From positions 62,001 through 126,000 of the forward strand of contig JAURVB010013269.1 in assembly GCA_033002965.1 (NCBI GenBank): a stretch of DNA of 64,000 bases, written 5' to 3'. Below, piece after piece: positions 48,460-60,943 of this stretch. The notes below the pieces were generated by a model. The model was given only the letters and a program-made list of their open reading frames with translations. It did no database searches and was not told the origin of the DNA. The stretch is from Piper betle. Taxonomy: Eukaryota; Streptophyta; Magnoliopsida; Piperales; Piperaceae. Within the stretch, counting starts at the first letter, position 1; the number at the start of each line of letters is the position of its first letter. A program made the position numbers and the translations under genes.

Positions 48460-51400
48460 GGCTCTCTGCAAACTCATTCTCCTTTTAAAATAATAATTCT
48501 TATTATTTTTATTAATGCATCTGAAATTACCATATTTAGGTTTTGTGAATGAACTTCCATGGATTTCGCAGTCTCATAAAATAGACAATCATTGAAGCCA
48601 ATTACCGAGCGAAAAGACTTTTTTAAACTTGTCTTCTTTTCCCCTGACAATATCATTATGTAGTATGCGCAGTTGTGCGTCATTTTTTGCAATTTTCTCC
48701 TTAGTTTAAATAAAGGATCAATCAATCAAATGTAGAATAAATTTCAAAGTTATGCGCAAGTTTCAAGTAATCCTATAAACAAATGGTGTGATGGCTTTTA
48801 ACTCCAGACCTTGTGGCATTTCACAACAGAGTATATAAACTGGCTAGTTTTGCAAACAAATATGGAGAGCTAGCTCCTAGGATATGACATTTGCGGGTCG
48901 TTCAACTTGTAAGAGAACTCAATTTCATATCCAACTCGTAGTGGCTCAATGGCTAGGTGATGCGAATAATATGTTTATGTTGAGCTGTTTCGTGGGGTAT
49001 TTTTGTTCTTAGCTGAAATTAGGACCAAAGCCTTCATTTATAACGATTAGCATGCTCAGCAGAGAGTCTCATTTCTTGTATTAGGTTTGGAAGTTTCTAG
49101 ATTCACTGTTGATACTAATGTTGCTCCCTCAAAGTTTCACTGTCATAAGAAGAGTTAAGTATCCGAAATGTGGTGTACTTACATTGTCTTGTAGATTGGA
49201 CAAGTTTAATTTCCTTTTTTTTTTTGCAAACTAAAAATATGTGTGAAACTGTCTATTTAGCATCGTATTGAAAATAAGATATAATGTGTCTATTTAGTTG
49301 ATCATTTTAAAAGAATTGTTATGCCAATAGCCATTCTATTTGCGTGCTTCTTGGCTTAAGTGTAGCATTCATGAACAGTGGCACTGCAACAGCTATTGAA
49401 ACCCTGGTAAAGAGGCAGTATAATAAGCTAGCCGAAAGGAAATTAAATTATACTTAAGTAGGATACGAGGAGAGAATAAATTTAGACAAAAGTAAGGATA
49501 AGTAAGAGGACGTGAAATAGGATAAACACAATAAATTAGGAGAGGGAGAGATAGACCGATAATTCACACAGAATTTCAAAAATTAAATGATAGAAGTTAG
49601 AATCCAATAAAGTTTAATAATTTTATTTATCAAAATTAAATTTTTAGATGATGGAAGACACGTGTGTGTGTGTTTATATATATACATATAGCTTAATAAA
49701 ATAAAAATAAAAATGACAAAAATTACACGTAAAACCCTCTAAAATAAAATTACATGAAACTCCTTAAACATCGTCAGACTAATAAAATAAAAAATTGCTT
49801 ATTAAAATAACCATAATATTACTTGAATTTGCCCGACTCGTGAAGAGGCATAGACCACTCAGTTGCTTTTCTTTAATTGCGCTTTTATTATTGTGAGATA
49901 ATCTGAAGAGAAACTTTCGTGCAGGCCATGGACGTAGTGTGACTGTTACGTGTGCTCTTGTCGTTGCATTTGGCATTGCCGACGACTGGAAGCAGGCAGA
50001 TAAAATACTCAAAGTTAAAAGACATTGTATTCGCTTGAATGCTGTTCACCGGTGACCATTGGAAGAATGGTCGAAGAACCGCCCATCCCCCATTAGAAAA
50101 GAACTCGATGGTAGCACGGTTGTGCATTTGTTATTCAGAACTGTTCTTGTAAGTTAATTGATTTTTCTCAGACCATCTACGTATGTAAACGAAATTGTTT
50201 CAAAACCATTTTTTCTCCGTATCTGTTAGGATGCCGCCACTATTATCCAATAATCGAAATCGACATTATATTGTTTTGTGAGAAGATTAAACAATTTTTT
50301 TAAAAAACAAAAGCTAATCTCTAACTCCTGCACGCATTCATAAATATTTACCATGTAATGGATTTAGTTTTTGCTAATATATTTGTGTGCATGTTTTAAT
50401 TTCCGGGTATAAATTGTGTAAGCCGTAATGCATTACAATATAGTCCCACCATTTATTACAAAATTGTGTACACCTGTTTCCCATGGCACCACCCCTTCGA
50501 GGTCGCATTCTCCGCATGAGCAACGTTTTCTTGAATCAACGAAGAGAAAGGAAGAGAGACAAAGAGGAAGGAAATTATGCACTGTTTTTGTCCGACTTCA
50601 CCTGCCGGCTCTAGTTTTATAGATCACACGACCGACAGAAAAGATTGGAAAGGACTTGTGAATAGGTGCCGATTCAATTTATGGAACCCCAACTCATTTA
50701 TTATATGATTGAGCACATTGCATATATGAATATAATTAGGCGATTAGCAAGTTCAAGTCCATGCTTAGATGGAGGTGCTAATATAAAAACAAGGGCAGGC
50801 AGCCAGCAACTTCGTCTGCCGCTTTCAGTAAAACAAACCAAAACAAACAAACAACGTTGGAATCCCCAACTAACTCTGATGGAGAGGTGAGGGAGGTAGA
50901 AACTATAACATGTCAAATGTTTTGACCAAAGAAATTGGTTCCTCCAAGTGATGTACAAGCGAGGTGCAAGAGACTGGTTCATGTAGCGTTTGATTATAAC
51001 CTTGGAGATGTTGTTAACATGTCGTTGCATTATGCTACGACCGGATTTGGGGTACTTAAGGGTCCTCGAGACAATCCCCTAAATTTCTAAACCAAGTAGA
51101 ACAAAATTACGAGAATGGATTTTAAATTATAGAGTGATTTTCATGGAAAACGAGCTATTTCCCTACTCAAGAAATCGAATATTATCACTGTACCCCCATT
51201 AAAATAGATTGTCGGCAGTGTGGTTTTGATGTATAGACGACACTAAGCTCTACAGGCATTGATGTGTTTGGCATTACGACGGCTACTATATATCCTGTGA
51301 ACAGAGGATGAAGATTGGAATATTTTTTTAACGCTTTTCATTTGAAGATGAAATTTGGGTCTATGATTATCGTCAGAGATAATTATCCTCTGTTATAGCA

Positions 51401-52291
51401 AATTTTGTCGGTATAAGAGGGGTCATTTAAATAGTAGAAATAAGAGCAAATTTTTAAGGAATAAGTTAAAAGTTTAACCGCAAGTGGATTATGACAAATT
51501 TTCGGAGCAGATTTGCGCCCAAAACTTATATACCAGAATTTGTTTTTAAATTATTGTTGTAGTTAATTTTTACCCAGATTTATCGAGTAGTGATTGATAA
51601 TGTTGATGCGAGAAGTCCCATCGCCAACCGAATGGATATGGTATAGCCAGATTAGACAAAAGAAAAGCAATGGAGTCGGTTGTCAATGTTTTTATCTCCA
51701 TACGTTGTTAGCTGTTCATAAGAATATAAGGAGCTGCCCTTGTCCTTTGTAAGCCATGCAGAGTCGCAAGTAGCAATCGAATCTTGACCCAAAGATTGCA
51801 AAATAAAAAGAAAAGCTTCTATTCATGATCTCCCTCGTCCTTTTTACACTAACAATAAATTTTCTTTACAGCAATCTTGACAAACTATCTGCACTGTACC
51901 CCTTCCCCTCCCACTTGCTACTTGCTTTTGCACTCTCTTTTTCACGACAACCAGATTCGAAGCAAGATGGTATGCAACTTTTGATGGTATCTCCATTCCT
52001 TTCTGGAGATCATAATTAAGTGACAAATGCCTCCAAAAGTGTTGTTGGTTCTGGGATATGCTAATCACAGAGAAGCAATATGATGGCTACGTGGAGAAAG
52101 ATTAACTTGTAAATCCGATGTGGTTGCACCTGTTGCTGTATGGCCACAGCTCTCCTCTCGGCTCATGCTCCTATACAATTAGCATTCAGAATTCCTAAAC
52201 ATGTCATCAGTTGATCTCTTGGTCGAAAATGAAAACATATAATATCACATGTAGATGGACGAACAATATTGTCGCTGTTGCAGACAAGAAC
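48460..52291. other. Spacer without recognised gene
   Basis: AT-rich DNA with short open frames on both strands and no family resemblance. It includes a GT/TA microsatellite near 49662-49690. The last part adjoins the 3' end of the TGA gene. Confidence 0.5.
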
Positions 52292-55200
52292 TTACTCTTG
52301 GGGACGAGATGCCCATAAGGAGCTCAAAGCACGCAATCTGCTGTGGTACTCTCCTATGGCCAGAAAGCAACGAGCTGCTTGTCGGACGGTCAAGATCTGC
52401 CGCATCTGGTGTAAACTCTCCTGCCTCAAGTTATCAGCCTACGATTGTTTGCATGAAAAAAATCTGATCAAGTTGATCTATCTCTTCCGTGATTGAAGAT
52501 TAATTAAATACCATGAAGACAAATTGAGAATCGACAATTCCATTTTAATATCCATGCCCACAAAGAAAATTATGGATACTTGATACTTGCGTGTAGGCCT
52601 CCATATATCAATCACTAATGGCATGGTCCCTCGTACACAGAGCGGACATTCGACTAAGTCATAAACCACAAATTAGGAAGAAACAGTGATTTAAGTGAGA
52701 GAACCAGCAGCACTACTGATGGGTAAGCAAGAAATCAACATCAACATATGCACAGGAGGCATGGCCGCATGGGGCATGGGGATGGTAGTTGGGTCTTTGT
52801 CCTTGACTTCAACTGCTAACCTTATTGTTAATGTTCATGGCGTACATTATTGGGGCACCTGCTGTGGACGTTCTGCTGGGGACTTGAACTCAAGTAATTT
52901 CTTTATGGTTTGCTTGAGGAGGAGACAACATATATATGCCGCCTTATATTCTAATTTCTATTCGTAATCGACTTTGGTCTAAGACTCAAGGCCTACCAAA
53001 TCAGCTGATCAAACAACACTTATAATTTGACAAGTTAAGCACTCTTAAAAATCAATCCTTATGATTGTGGTGTGAGAGTGAAGAGAGACCTGTCTGACGA
53101 AACCTTCGAGGTTGGAGAGCTTTCCCAAGGCAAGAACCATCTGGTTCATGTAGTCGCCTACGTGAGCCCCTCCTTCACCAACAGACCCATTGGCCACCGT
53201 ATCAGCAAGAGATTGCTGCAGCTGCTCGAACCCCTGGGAGAGCGCCTCCTCCGCCTGCTGTGACGACTGTTGCAGGCTGCAAATGCCCATGATTTGCTGC
53301 TCCGTCAACGGATCCAATTGTGGCACCAATATCTTAACGCAAGAGGCATGTAACTTTGAGCTACATAATCTTAGTATAGGCATAATAATTAAGTTATAAG
53401 ACGAGCGCAAAAAAGAATTATGGGCTACACGATGAAGAAGACCTTGACGAGCTCGGAAGGGCGGAAGCCGCCCATCCAGAGGAAGCAGCGCTCGGCAGGG
53501 GACGTCCAGACGCCGGCGAGGAGATGGAAGACGTCGGCGTTGGCCGCCGCGGCCTTGAGTCGGAAGAGGTTGTCGTAGTGTGCGAGGCAGCCGTCGACTA
53601 TGGCCCGGAGGTTGGTATCTGACAAGTGAGCATGCAAGCCCCCACGTAGCTCCGTCATGTGCCGATTGTTCTCTTCCTGCCATCTTGCGTACTCCATGTC
53701 AAACATGGCAGCTCCTACATTACCATCCAATATATATACATATATATTTGTCATTTGTTCTTGTTTCTTTCACTTCCATCAACAAAATACAATCTATGAT
53801 TATCTGAATATGAATATGAACATGGTTTCTTTTTAAACTTACCAGAGGTGACGTTGGGCCCTGCTCCACCTTCTCCTATGAAGAGTCCCTGTTAATTCAT
53901 GTTGTTAACAATTTTATTCCATCTAACTAAGAAACTAAAGATATAATTTATTAGTGGTAAATTGCTATTTTGAGTAGAACCTGTGTTTTGGCTCTCTGAA
54001 GATCTTTTTCTAGCTGAGCAAGCTTTATCCTACTGGTTTCCAGCTGCTGCACGTACGCCTGCACGGTAGATTCGCAAAATGATGAACTTGGTTGCTCTGA
54101 TTCTTTGCTATTTTACTGCTGTTGCTTGCAAAAATTGTTTGATCCTTACCTTTTTCTTCAACCTGCTCTTCTTTGCGGCCTCTCTATTTTGAGCTAAACG
54201 TCGCAAAGTCTGCACAGCAGAAGTAGGAAGTGGAAATTCTTGCTCAACAAGCTAGTATTGCTATGGATTCATGATTTTTCGTGAATAGAAATTATAAAAA
54301 TGGAATAAAAGCACAAGAAATTATTGAAGCACTAGCATTCATCAACACACCTTGGGGTCTTCTATCTTGGATCTATCAGCACCCTTTCTCTGCCATTTTG
54401 CAAGTAACAACAGGAACAAGTCAAGTTTATGTCTTATATGCTACAGGTACAGTAAGGCTCGTACAAAATCACTAGGAAAGCATTCTTTCCATCAATATAT
54501 GATAAAGAGTAGCTAATTAGCATCTTGGTCAGTGGAAGCTGTTCCAAAACCTTTTCGAACTGTAGGCTTCTGTTATGACCACTTTAACATAAATTATTGA
54601 AGAAGTAAATCCATGGTTGCTGCTTTAGTGGTGATTCTATTCACACCAACGTAAAATGTTTGGGTTTCAGGATGTGGATTCGGTGGTCCTACCCTGGAAA
54701 CATCAGTTGCCATCTCTATCCTCTGTGAAGTGGATTGATCTGACCCCTTCCTGCTGATGGGAGATTCTGGCTCCAAATGCTTATCGGCTTTACAAGACAC
54801 CGTGTTCTGAGCTGATCCTGTATCAGTAATATCTGCCGACTGAGAACTACCCTGTGACCGAGAGCCAAAAGCCCAAATCAAATCTTGATGAAAAATCAGA
54901 GCATAAACTTGTAAGGAAGCAACTAAAATAAGAGTAACCTTGGCTGTAATTTGCTGATATCTCATCGCCCATGATGGGAATATTTCCAGAGTAGGAGGCC
55001 TGTTTGGGAAATGAGCTACAAACAAAGAAGTAAGAACATCCAAAGGTTCAAGCAGATTAGGAGCAGCAAAAACAAAAAATCATACTAGACTTTAGCCTAA
55101 TTGTTAAACTAGACGAGTGGATTGAATCCTACATTTACCCATCTCCTCATGACGAACTCCATCTCCTTGTTGGAACTTTGGCACAAGAGCTTCCTCCAAC

Positions 55201-55604
55201 TCCCCAAACTGGAAAGCAGTTCCATGGTGATCACTGTTGGATGACCCAAAAGATGACTATGCATCAGCATATTGACTAAACAAAAAAAGAGAAGCAGAGC
55301 AGATTATAGTGACGAAATCTATAGCTCATCCTGCCGGGCAGAATATAGTTGATGACACATAGTTGGTTAATTCAGTTTTGGAAAAACTAAAAATTTATCA
55401 ACAAAACCCACCAAACAAAAATATAGCTCATATATAAATGGGCATGGAGGAAATGGAAGGTGAGGGTTAAGAAGACAACAAGCTGAAATTGGTGGGTGGA
55501 GGCATTCCATTTAGAAGCCCATATGCAATATGCTGTGGCGGAGCTCCCGAATCCAATATACCACTCTCCTCTATTCTGCCAGTCGCCATGCAAGAGCTGA
55601 ACAT
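52292..55604 (-). CDS. TGA-type bZIP transcription factor (TGA9/TGA10-like), ten exons
   Basis: Binds TGACG motifs; TGA9/10 proteins act with CC-type glutaredoxins in anther development and defence. Exons on the minus strand: 55604-55477, 55233-55139, 55015-54939, 54851-54693, 54209-54150, 54058-53981, 53888-53843, 53714-53443, 53332-53090, 52438-52292; about 434 residues. After an acidic, Gly/Ser-rich N terminus (FGELEEALVPKF, RPPTLEIFPSW) comes the bZIP: RRLAQNREAAKKSRLKKKAY with QQLETSRIKLAQLEKDL. The DOG1/TGA domain follows (MEYARWQEENNRHMTELR, ADVFHLLAGVWTSPAERCFL, GGFRPSELVK, LVPQLDPLTEQQIMGI), ending in RQILTVRQAARCFLAIGEY and LWASRPQE. The donor of exon 1 is ambiguous (55477 or 55480). 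A 5'UTR intron acceptor at 55630-55631 supports the start at 55604; ATG at 55590 is an alternative. No lesion is seen. Confidence 0.9.
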
Positions 55605-55803
55605 CAGTTCATCTCCACCTTCAAAGTTCCTGCCATGACAAGCAAACTTCAACATCGACAAGAAAGACCAAGATGAGAGAAGCAGCTAACGTCGACAAAA
55701 AAGGGAAATACAGGTTGAAGTAAAGAGAGATCACCACTCGAGGGAGCAGGATCAACGACGCATGCATAGTCATGTCAAGCAATGGATTTTCAGGGGCAGC
55801 TCT

Positions 55804-55811
55804 TGTATATA
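55804..55811 (-). promoter_or_regulatory. Candidate TATA box of the TGA gene
   Basis: On the minus strand CTATATAC lies about 200 bases upstream of the TGA start codon, just before a leader that appears to be spliced. It rests on motif and position only. Confidence 0.35.
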
Positions 55812-55849
55812 GGGAGGAAGATTCCTGGCTAAGGAAATGACTCAAAAGC

Positions 55850-58800
55850 AGAACACGGCTCCCAGGTGGGTTAGAAAGGTGTTTGTTTTGGCTCGCCCTA
55901 TCCTTAAAATCCAGTCCTTACCACCTCTGAAAACGCTTCTTTGCATTGGGAGTCCTGTATCGGTTTCTTTACTGCCACCTTATCCCTCCTCCTTGTCAGG
56001 CAATCAGCAAAATTTAACCTTGCCACAGAAGATCTCCTCTCCTGCAGACATGTCTGTGCAGATTTCGGTTTCAAGACAAAAACCTCAAACAACTGTGGGC
56101 CTTAACACCTGGATCGCACTAGATGCCTGCTCCATCTACCGGTGACCGACCCTCCCTTATTATTGGTTTCCGTTGGGGCTCCCTCTCTTTCTTTATTCGT
56201 TTACTTTCTTACTTCTATCTCATTTCTTTCCATATATGACTCAAAACTTTGCCAAGAGATTATAAAATGACTCCATAGAAATGCAAATCCAAGCTAGAAA
56301 AATAAACTATCTATCAAGTTAGAATATGTAATGTGACTATTCTTCTTGTTCTCCATTTTATATGCTTGCAAGAGCTAAGAGGATTAGAGATTGCTATTAC
56401 AGCTTATAGGTTTTGATTTGAAAAACTCATATATTGTTTTCTTTCGAAAGTGATTTGAAAAAAAACCCATTTGATCTTCTAAGTTTCAACTAGAACATTA
56501 CAATAACAATCAAAGGACAAACCCACTTGGCTGCTTAATAGTGGCCTTTTGTGATGGATTCGCTTGGTTTTATCCGATTTGTTGATGGGTCAACATCCAA
56601 ATGCTTGTCAACACCTAAAAACCATGCTATGAAAGATTTTTTTCTCCAAGCAGAAATTTAGGGACGGAAAATGTATCATGCTATGGAAAGATTCTTTTTC
56701 TCCAAGTAGAAACTTAGGGACCGAAAATGTATCATGCTATGGAAAGATTCTTTTTCTCCAAGTAGAAATTTAGGGACGGAAAATGTATGAGAAAGGGCGT
56801 GCAGAGATGACTGTATCCTATCCGTGGCTTCCAATAGTCGCCTTGTCATGAGATTGTCTCCCTAATTGAGTGTTTCGTAACAAGATCAAGACCTTTGGGC
56901 AGGTGATCTGCCTTGGCTTCTATACACGAACGGAGAAACCAGGGCCATTTTGCAGTTCAAATCAATAAATATAGTAGCAACAGATTGACCGATTCTCAAA
57001 TCAGTCTCCTCCCAAATACTTCTGCACTTCCTAGTGATTGAGGAGACCGTCACAATGGATTGTGAAATCGATTTGTCAAAGAAGCCAGCTAAGAACATTC
57101 AGATTATTAAACACGCTGATCAAGAAAGTCCTCCAATTTGTATCGCAAGGGGCTATGTACCAAAGCAGGTAAGAGAATAATTAGTACATGAACTGAAATT
57201 AGAGAATTTCCATTCCAAACAAATCTTTGTATAGACAACGGTGGTTTGACAACTTTTAAAGCTTTCCTCAGAAGAACAGCAGAGCTCCTTCCATGCCACT
57301 CGCTCAAAGTTCACACCCAGTTCACTCTTATTCCCACATTCATTCACGACAAATTCAAAGCGCAGAGTTAAAAAAATTGTTAGGTTCCGTCGTAGTATAC
57401 TGGCAGAGTTGACCATCTAGATGGTGGCGTCTAATTCACAAATTGTAAGAATTGACCAATGCATCAAACGTGATCACGTACCTCATCAGTGATCAACGAT
57501 TGAAGAACCACCGACATCGCAGTACTATACAATCCTTGCATAAAGCAGGCAGCTTCACGTGAAAAAACCCCTGCTGGTCACTTACATGGAATAACAAAAC
57601 CAAAACATGAAACAGTAAGACCTTGCACGCCAGCTCAAGTAGTATAAATTGGCGGCGAAGGGCCAATATACATAACACCGGTGTTAAGAAATTTGAATTC
57701 GAACTCAATTATGTATATCTTAATAGTTATAATATAAGGTTATTGGAGATAACATTATCAACTGATAGATAGGCAGTGAATTTCCCAATTTAAACAACAA
57801 ACAGTGCTTAAACTTTCATTTGTTTTTTTTAATTTACAAGCTTCAACTACTGCTTTCACATGCATGCTTCATGTCAATGCCTTTGCCACAAATCCCTCTC
57901 ATTAGGTCATCTCACACCCGATCGAGTCAAGTCAAACCAACATTCTTACATTTCAACGTGCAACAACATACCCAAAAAAAGGAATAGAAAGATAATAGAC
58001 AGTTTTTTTCGTACAGATTCGGGAGAAAATGATCAGTAAACAGCTCAAAACCAGCAAGTAATTATTCTTGAACTGACAGTTTAAAATAGAACAAATTTAT
58101 TTTCAAAGTTACATTTGTCATAAAATAAAGCAAAAAGCACTCTCAAACAATCATAAGTATACCAGGCCTGAATCAGTTGTAGACTCAAAGAACGTTTATT
58201 CTAAAGTCTCTATAATATTTCCAGTTATTTTTATGTCAGTTTGTTTCAGTAAGATGGTTGCTTTGTTTTCCATCATTGGCGCCTCTCGATCAAAGCACGA
58301 CACTATTAATTCCAATCCTCTTCTCCTTCCACCTTAACGGGGGCTGGGGTCGGTTGAGTTCATGGATCCAATTACACCATTCCACACAATTATCAACTAC
58401 ATCAAAACTAAAATCATGGAAGTCCAAATCATTCAGGATAGCCTCACACTATAAATTTCAATATGTGACACAATTAACCTCAACATACGCTACTATACCA
58501 TTCATGCATGCTCCAAAGATGGCATGACACCATCAGTTTCACTGTTTGATCTGACAATACTTTGAAGCAATTTATTTGTTGAAGAATTGAAGACTGCAGA
58601 AAGTTTAGGTTTACCAGGAAAGGTGACGTCTTGTAACATCTTTTTAAAGGTCAAAAAAACTGCCGAGGGTTTGAATCCCTCTCTCTCCATTGCAAATATA
58701 ATAAACAGATATCTCTCCCTAAAACAGCTCCCAATAGAGTCAAAAGATCCCTCCAAGTACATCAACGGTAAATCTGAAGAGGTAATTTCTAATTAACCAA

Positions 58801-59553
58801 CTAAAAGGACTTTGACATCATACTCACCTCTCATATTATTATGAATTCAGACATAACAACATTGACGGTAACATTTTCACATAAATATTTCTAACACTCC
58901 CTTGCTCTAGCCTTATCGGTAATTCTCATTTTTTATTTCACTGTATACTTACTTCCCATTTTTAAGAGAGAAAAAACATAAATCAAGCCATGTCTATAAC
59001 AGAAAAAAAGTTAAATAGAGAAAATTCCAAAAGCCCAGTAAAAAGATCATTTAGTTCAGTTATTACAAATTACAGATAGATAGCAAGACTCTCTACTTCC
59101 CTCATTTAAAACTCAAAGAAAGAACTATGCGTAAAATCATTCAAATCCTGCCAACACAGGTACAGAGCACTTAGAGGCAGTGAGTCAGTGCTTGCCCTTC
59201 TGGCCACATTGATTACCCAAAAGTACAAAACTCAATCAGCTTACAAGAGTAATAAATCAAAAAAGAAAAATCAATTTGTAATGCTACAATATCCAGGACA
59301 TAACATTTTTTCAACATCGATGTCCAGCTACAGTCCGTCCAGCTACAGTCCGATGGAAAACAGAAAAGAATAAACAAGATCCACCTGGAAAATTTATAAT
59401 CGGTAAGAGCAAGAATATCTCACCTAAGCGCAGTATGTTACAACAAATTCCGTCTGAACATGAGCAGTTGGAGTATGAGGCCATGAAACCAAACAGCTGC
59501 TTATGAGATGTGCAGATTTGAGATTGACATAATTTGACAATTTTAGTCAATTA
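55850..59553. other. Spacer with a 56-bp tandem repeat
   Basis: No gene is recognised. Open frames near 55837-56145, 56886-57416 and 58258-58796 lack known domains, initiation context or splice support. Confidence 0.5.
56622..56788. repeat. 56-bp tandem repeat, about three copies
   Basis: The unit 'catgctatggaaagattc' followed by 'tttttctccaagtagaaa' and 'ttagggacggaaaatgtat' is repeated nearly three times with few differences. No function is recognised. Confidence 0.8.
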
Positions 59554-60943
59554 CTACTTATCAGTTGACTTCGAGGTTTGAGAACTTGTACTAGGAGTCG
59601 TCATAAATGATTCGCCGCAACCACATTGCCCTTTGGAATTTGGGTTAATAAAAATGAACTCTGACCTGTAAAAACCAGCTCAAACATCATGAATAAAAAA
59701 CATGAAAAAGAAATAAGAGTAGAATGCGGAAATAAGAGGCAAAGTCTTTACTTGAGTGTATCATCCACGAAATCCATCTTGGTCCCGATAACATGCATGA
59801 GAGCTTTTGGATCAATCAATACCTTGACACCCTTGTCTTCAACTAACTCGTCAAATTTTCCCTTCTCATCTACAAAACATGAAGAGCACATAGAAAATGA
59901 AACAATTTTCACCAAATAAGCCTAAACCTATTCTCAATCTTCCACACAAAAACTCAAATAAGAAACATATACAGCATATTAAACCCATAGAAAATGAAGT
60001 TCTCTGCCAATGCAATGATCAATACCATATCAACTTTAAACAGCTCGATAGAATAAGAAAAATATCACACGAGATAAAAATTTCTTCTACCTTTATCACC
60101 AAAATAACATGAGAGCCGACCACAGAATATTATCAAATTTTATGTCATTTCAACACGAGAATCAAACAAGCAAGGTCCGCCACATAAGAGTCCACACCAA
60201 GGATCATCATTAGATCAGACTTGAATTGATCTCAAATATGAAAATTGAAAAATCAATTAAATGATATAGCTCGGGACAATTAGGCGGACGATGGTGAAGC
60301 AAGTGAATAATCTAAAATAGAAACCCTCACGACAAGCCATCAAGATGTAATTGTGGCACCTACCAAGGTATCAATGCAAAAAAAACCATACATACAGATC
60401 ACTTTTTACTAACTAAAAACCTCAAACTACAATTAAAGCCAATGACTCTCGTTGGTATTCTCCAAACAACTGTAATCGCCCCACTATCGCTAATTATTAC
60501 AAAAGGAAGTTAAGATTTTTCAACTTAATGCCATCAATCACACTTATTGACCTAATACCCAAATTTCTTATACTGACAATAATATGATCCAAAATAATAT
60601 ATAGATTAAGAAAACATGAATCCAAGAAATTCTACGGATTCATCAAAACAAACAGCTAAAAGGCAGTGCCATCAACAACGCATCGTAACAATTTGATTTA
60701 GAAGACAACCAATTTGATAATTGAATCGCGAGAGAAGAGAAGAGAAGAAAAGCACCAGCATAGTTGAGGGTGTAGGAGAGGCCATTGCAGCCACGGGCCT
60801 TGACGCCGAGCTTGAGATAGGGGCGCTGCCGCATCTGGAGCAGGTTCCGTATCCTGCGCCGCCGCCGCCTCCGTCAGTGTCAGAGCCTGCCGCCGCGCCG
60901 CAGGCCCTATCCGTTCCGCCGCGGCCGCCAAGAGCAAGGCCAT
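59554..60943 (-). CDS. Iron-sulfur cluster assembly protein IscA-like, mitochondrial-type, frame broken once
   Basis: A-type carrier that helps mature 4Fe-4S proteins, expected in mitochondria. Exons on the minus strand: 60943-60756, 59869-59752, 59665-59554; junctions are GT-AG and in phase, about 138 residues. The N terminus [19 protein letters not shown] is presequence-like. The HesB/IscA domain is complete: [29 protein letters not shown] (first cluster Cys), [40 protein letters not shown] and [17 protein letters not shown] (the CGC pair of cluster cysteines). In exon 1 the frame shifts by one near 60856, between TEAAA and [17 protein letters not shown], in a GCGGCGGCG run, as if one extra base were present. 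The conserved sequence resumes immediately in the other frame. Confidence 0.9.

Noticed and set aside
52695..52967. Small glycine-rich membrane protein
   Set aside because: It lies within the last intron of the TGA gene and has no family resemblance or own promoter.
57107..57416. Minus-strand open frames as a gene or retroelement fragment
   Set aside because: No reverse transcriptase, nuclease or other domain motif could be recognised.
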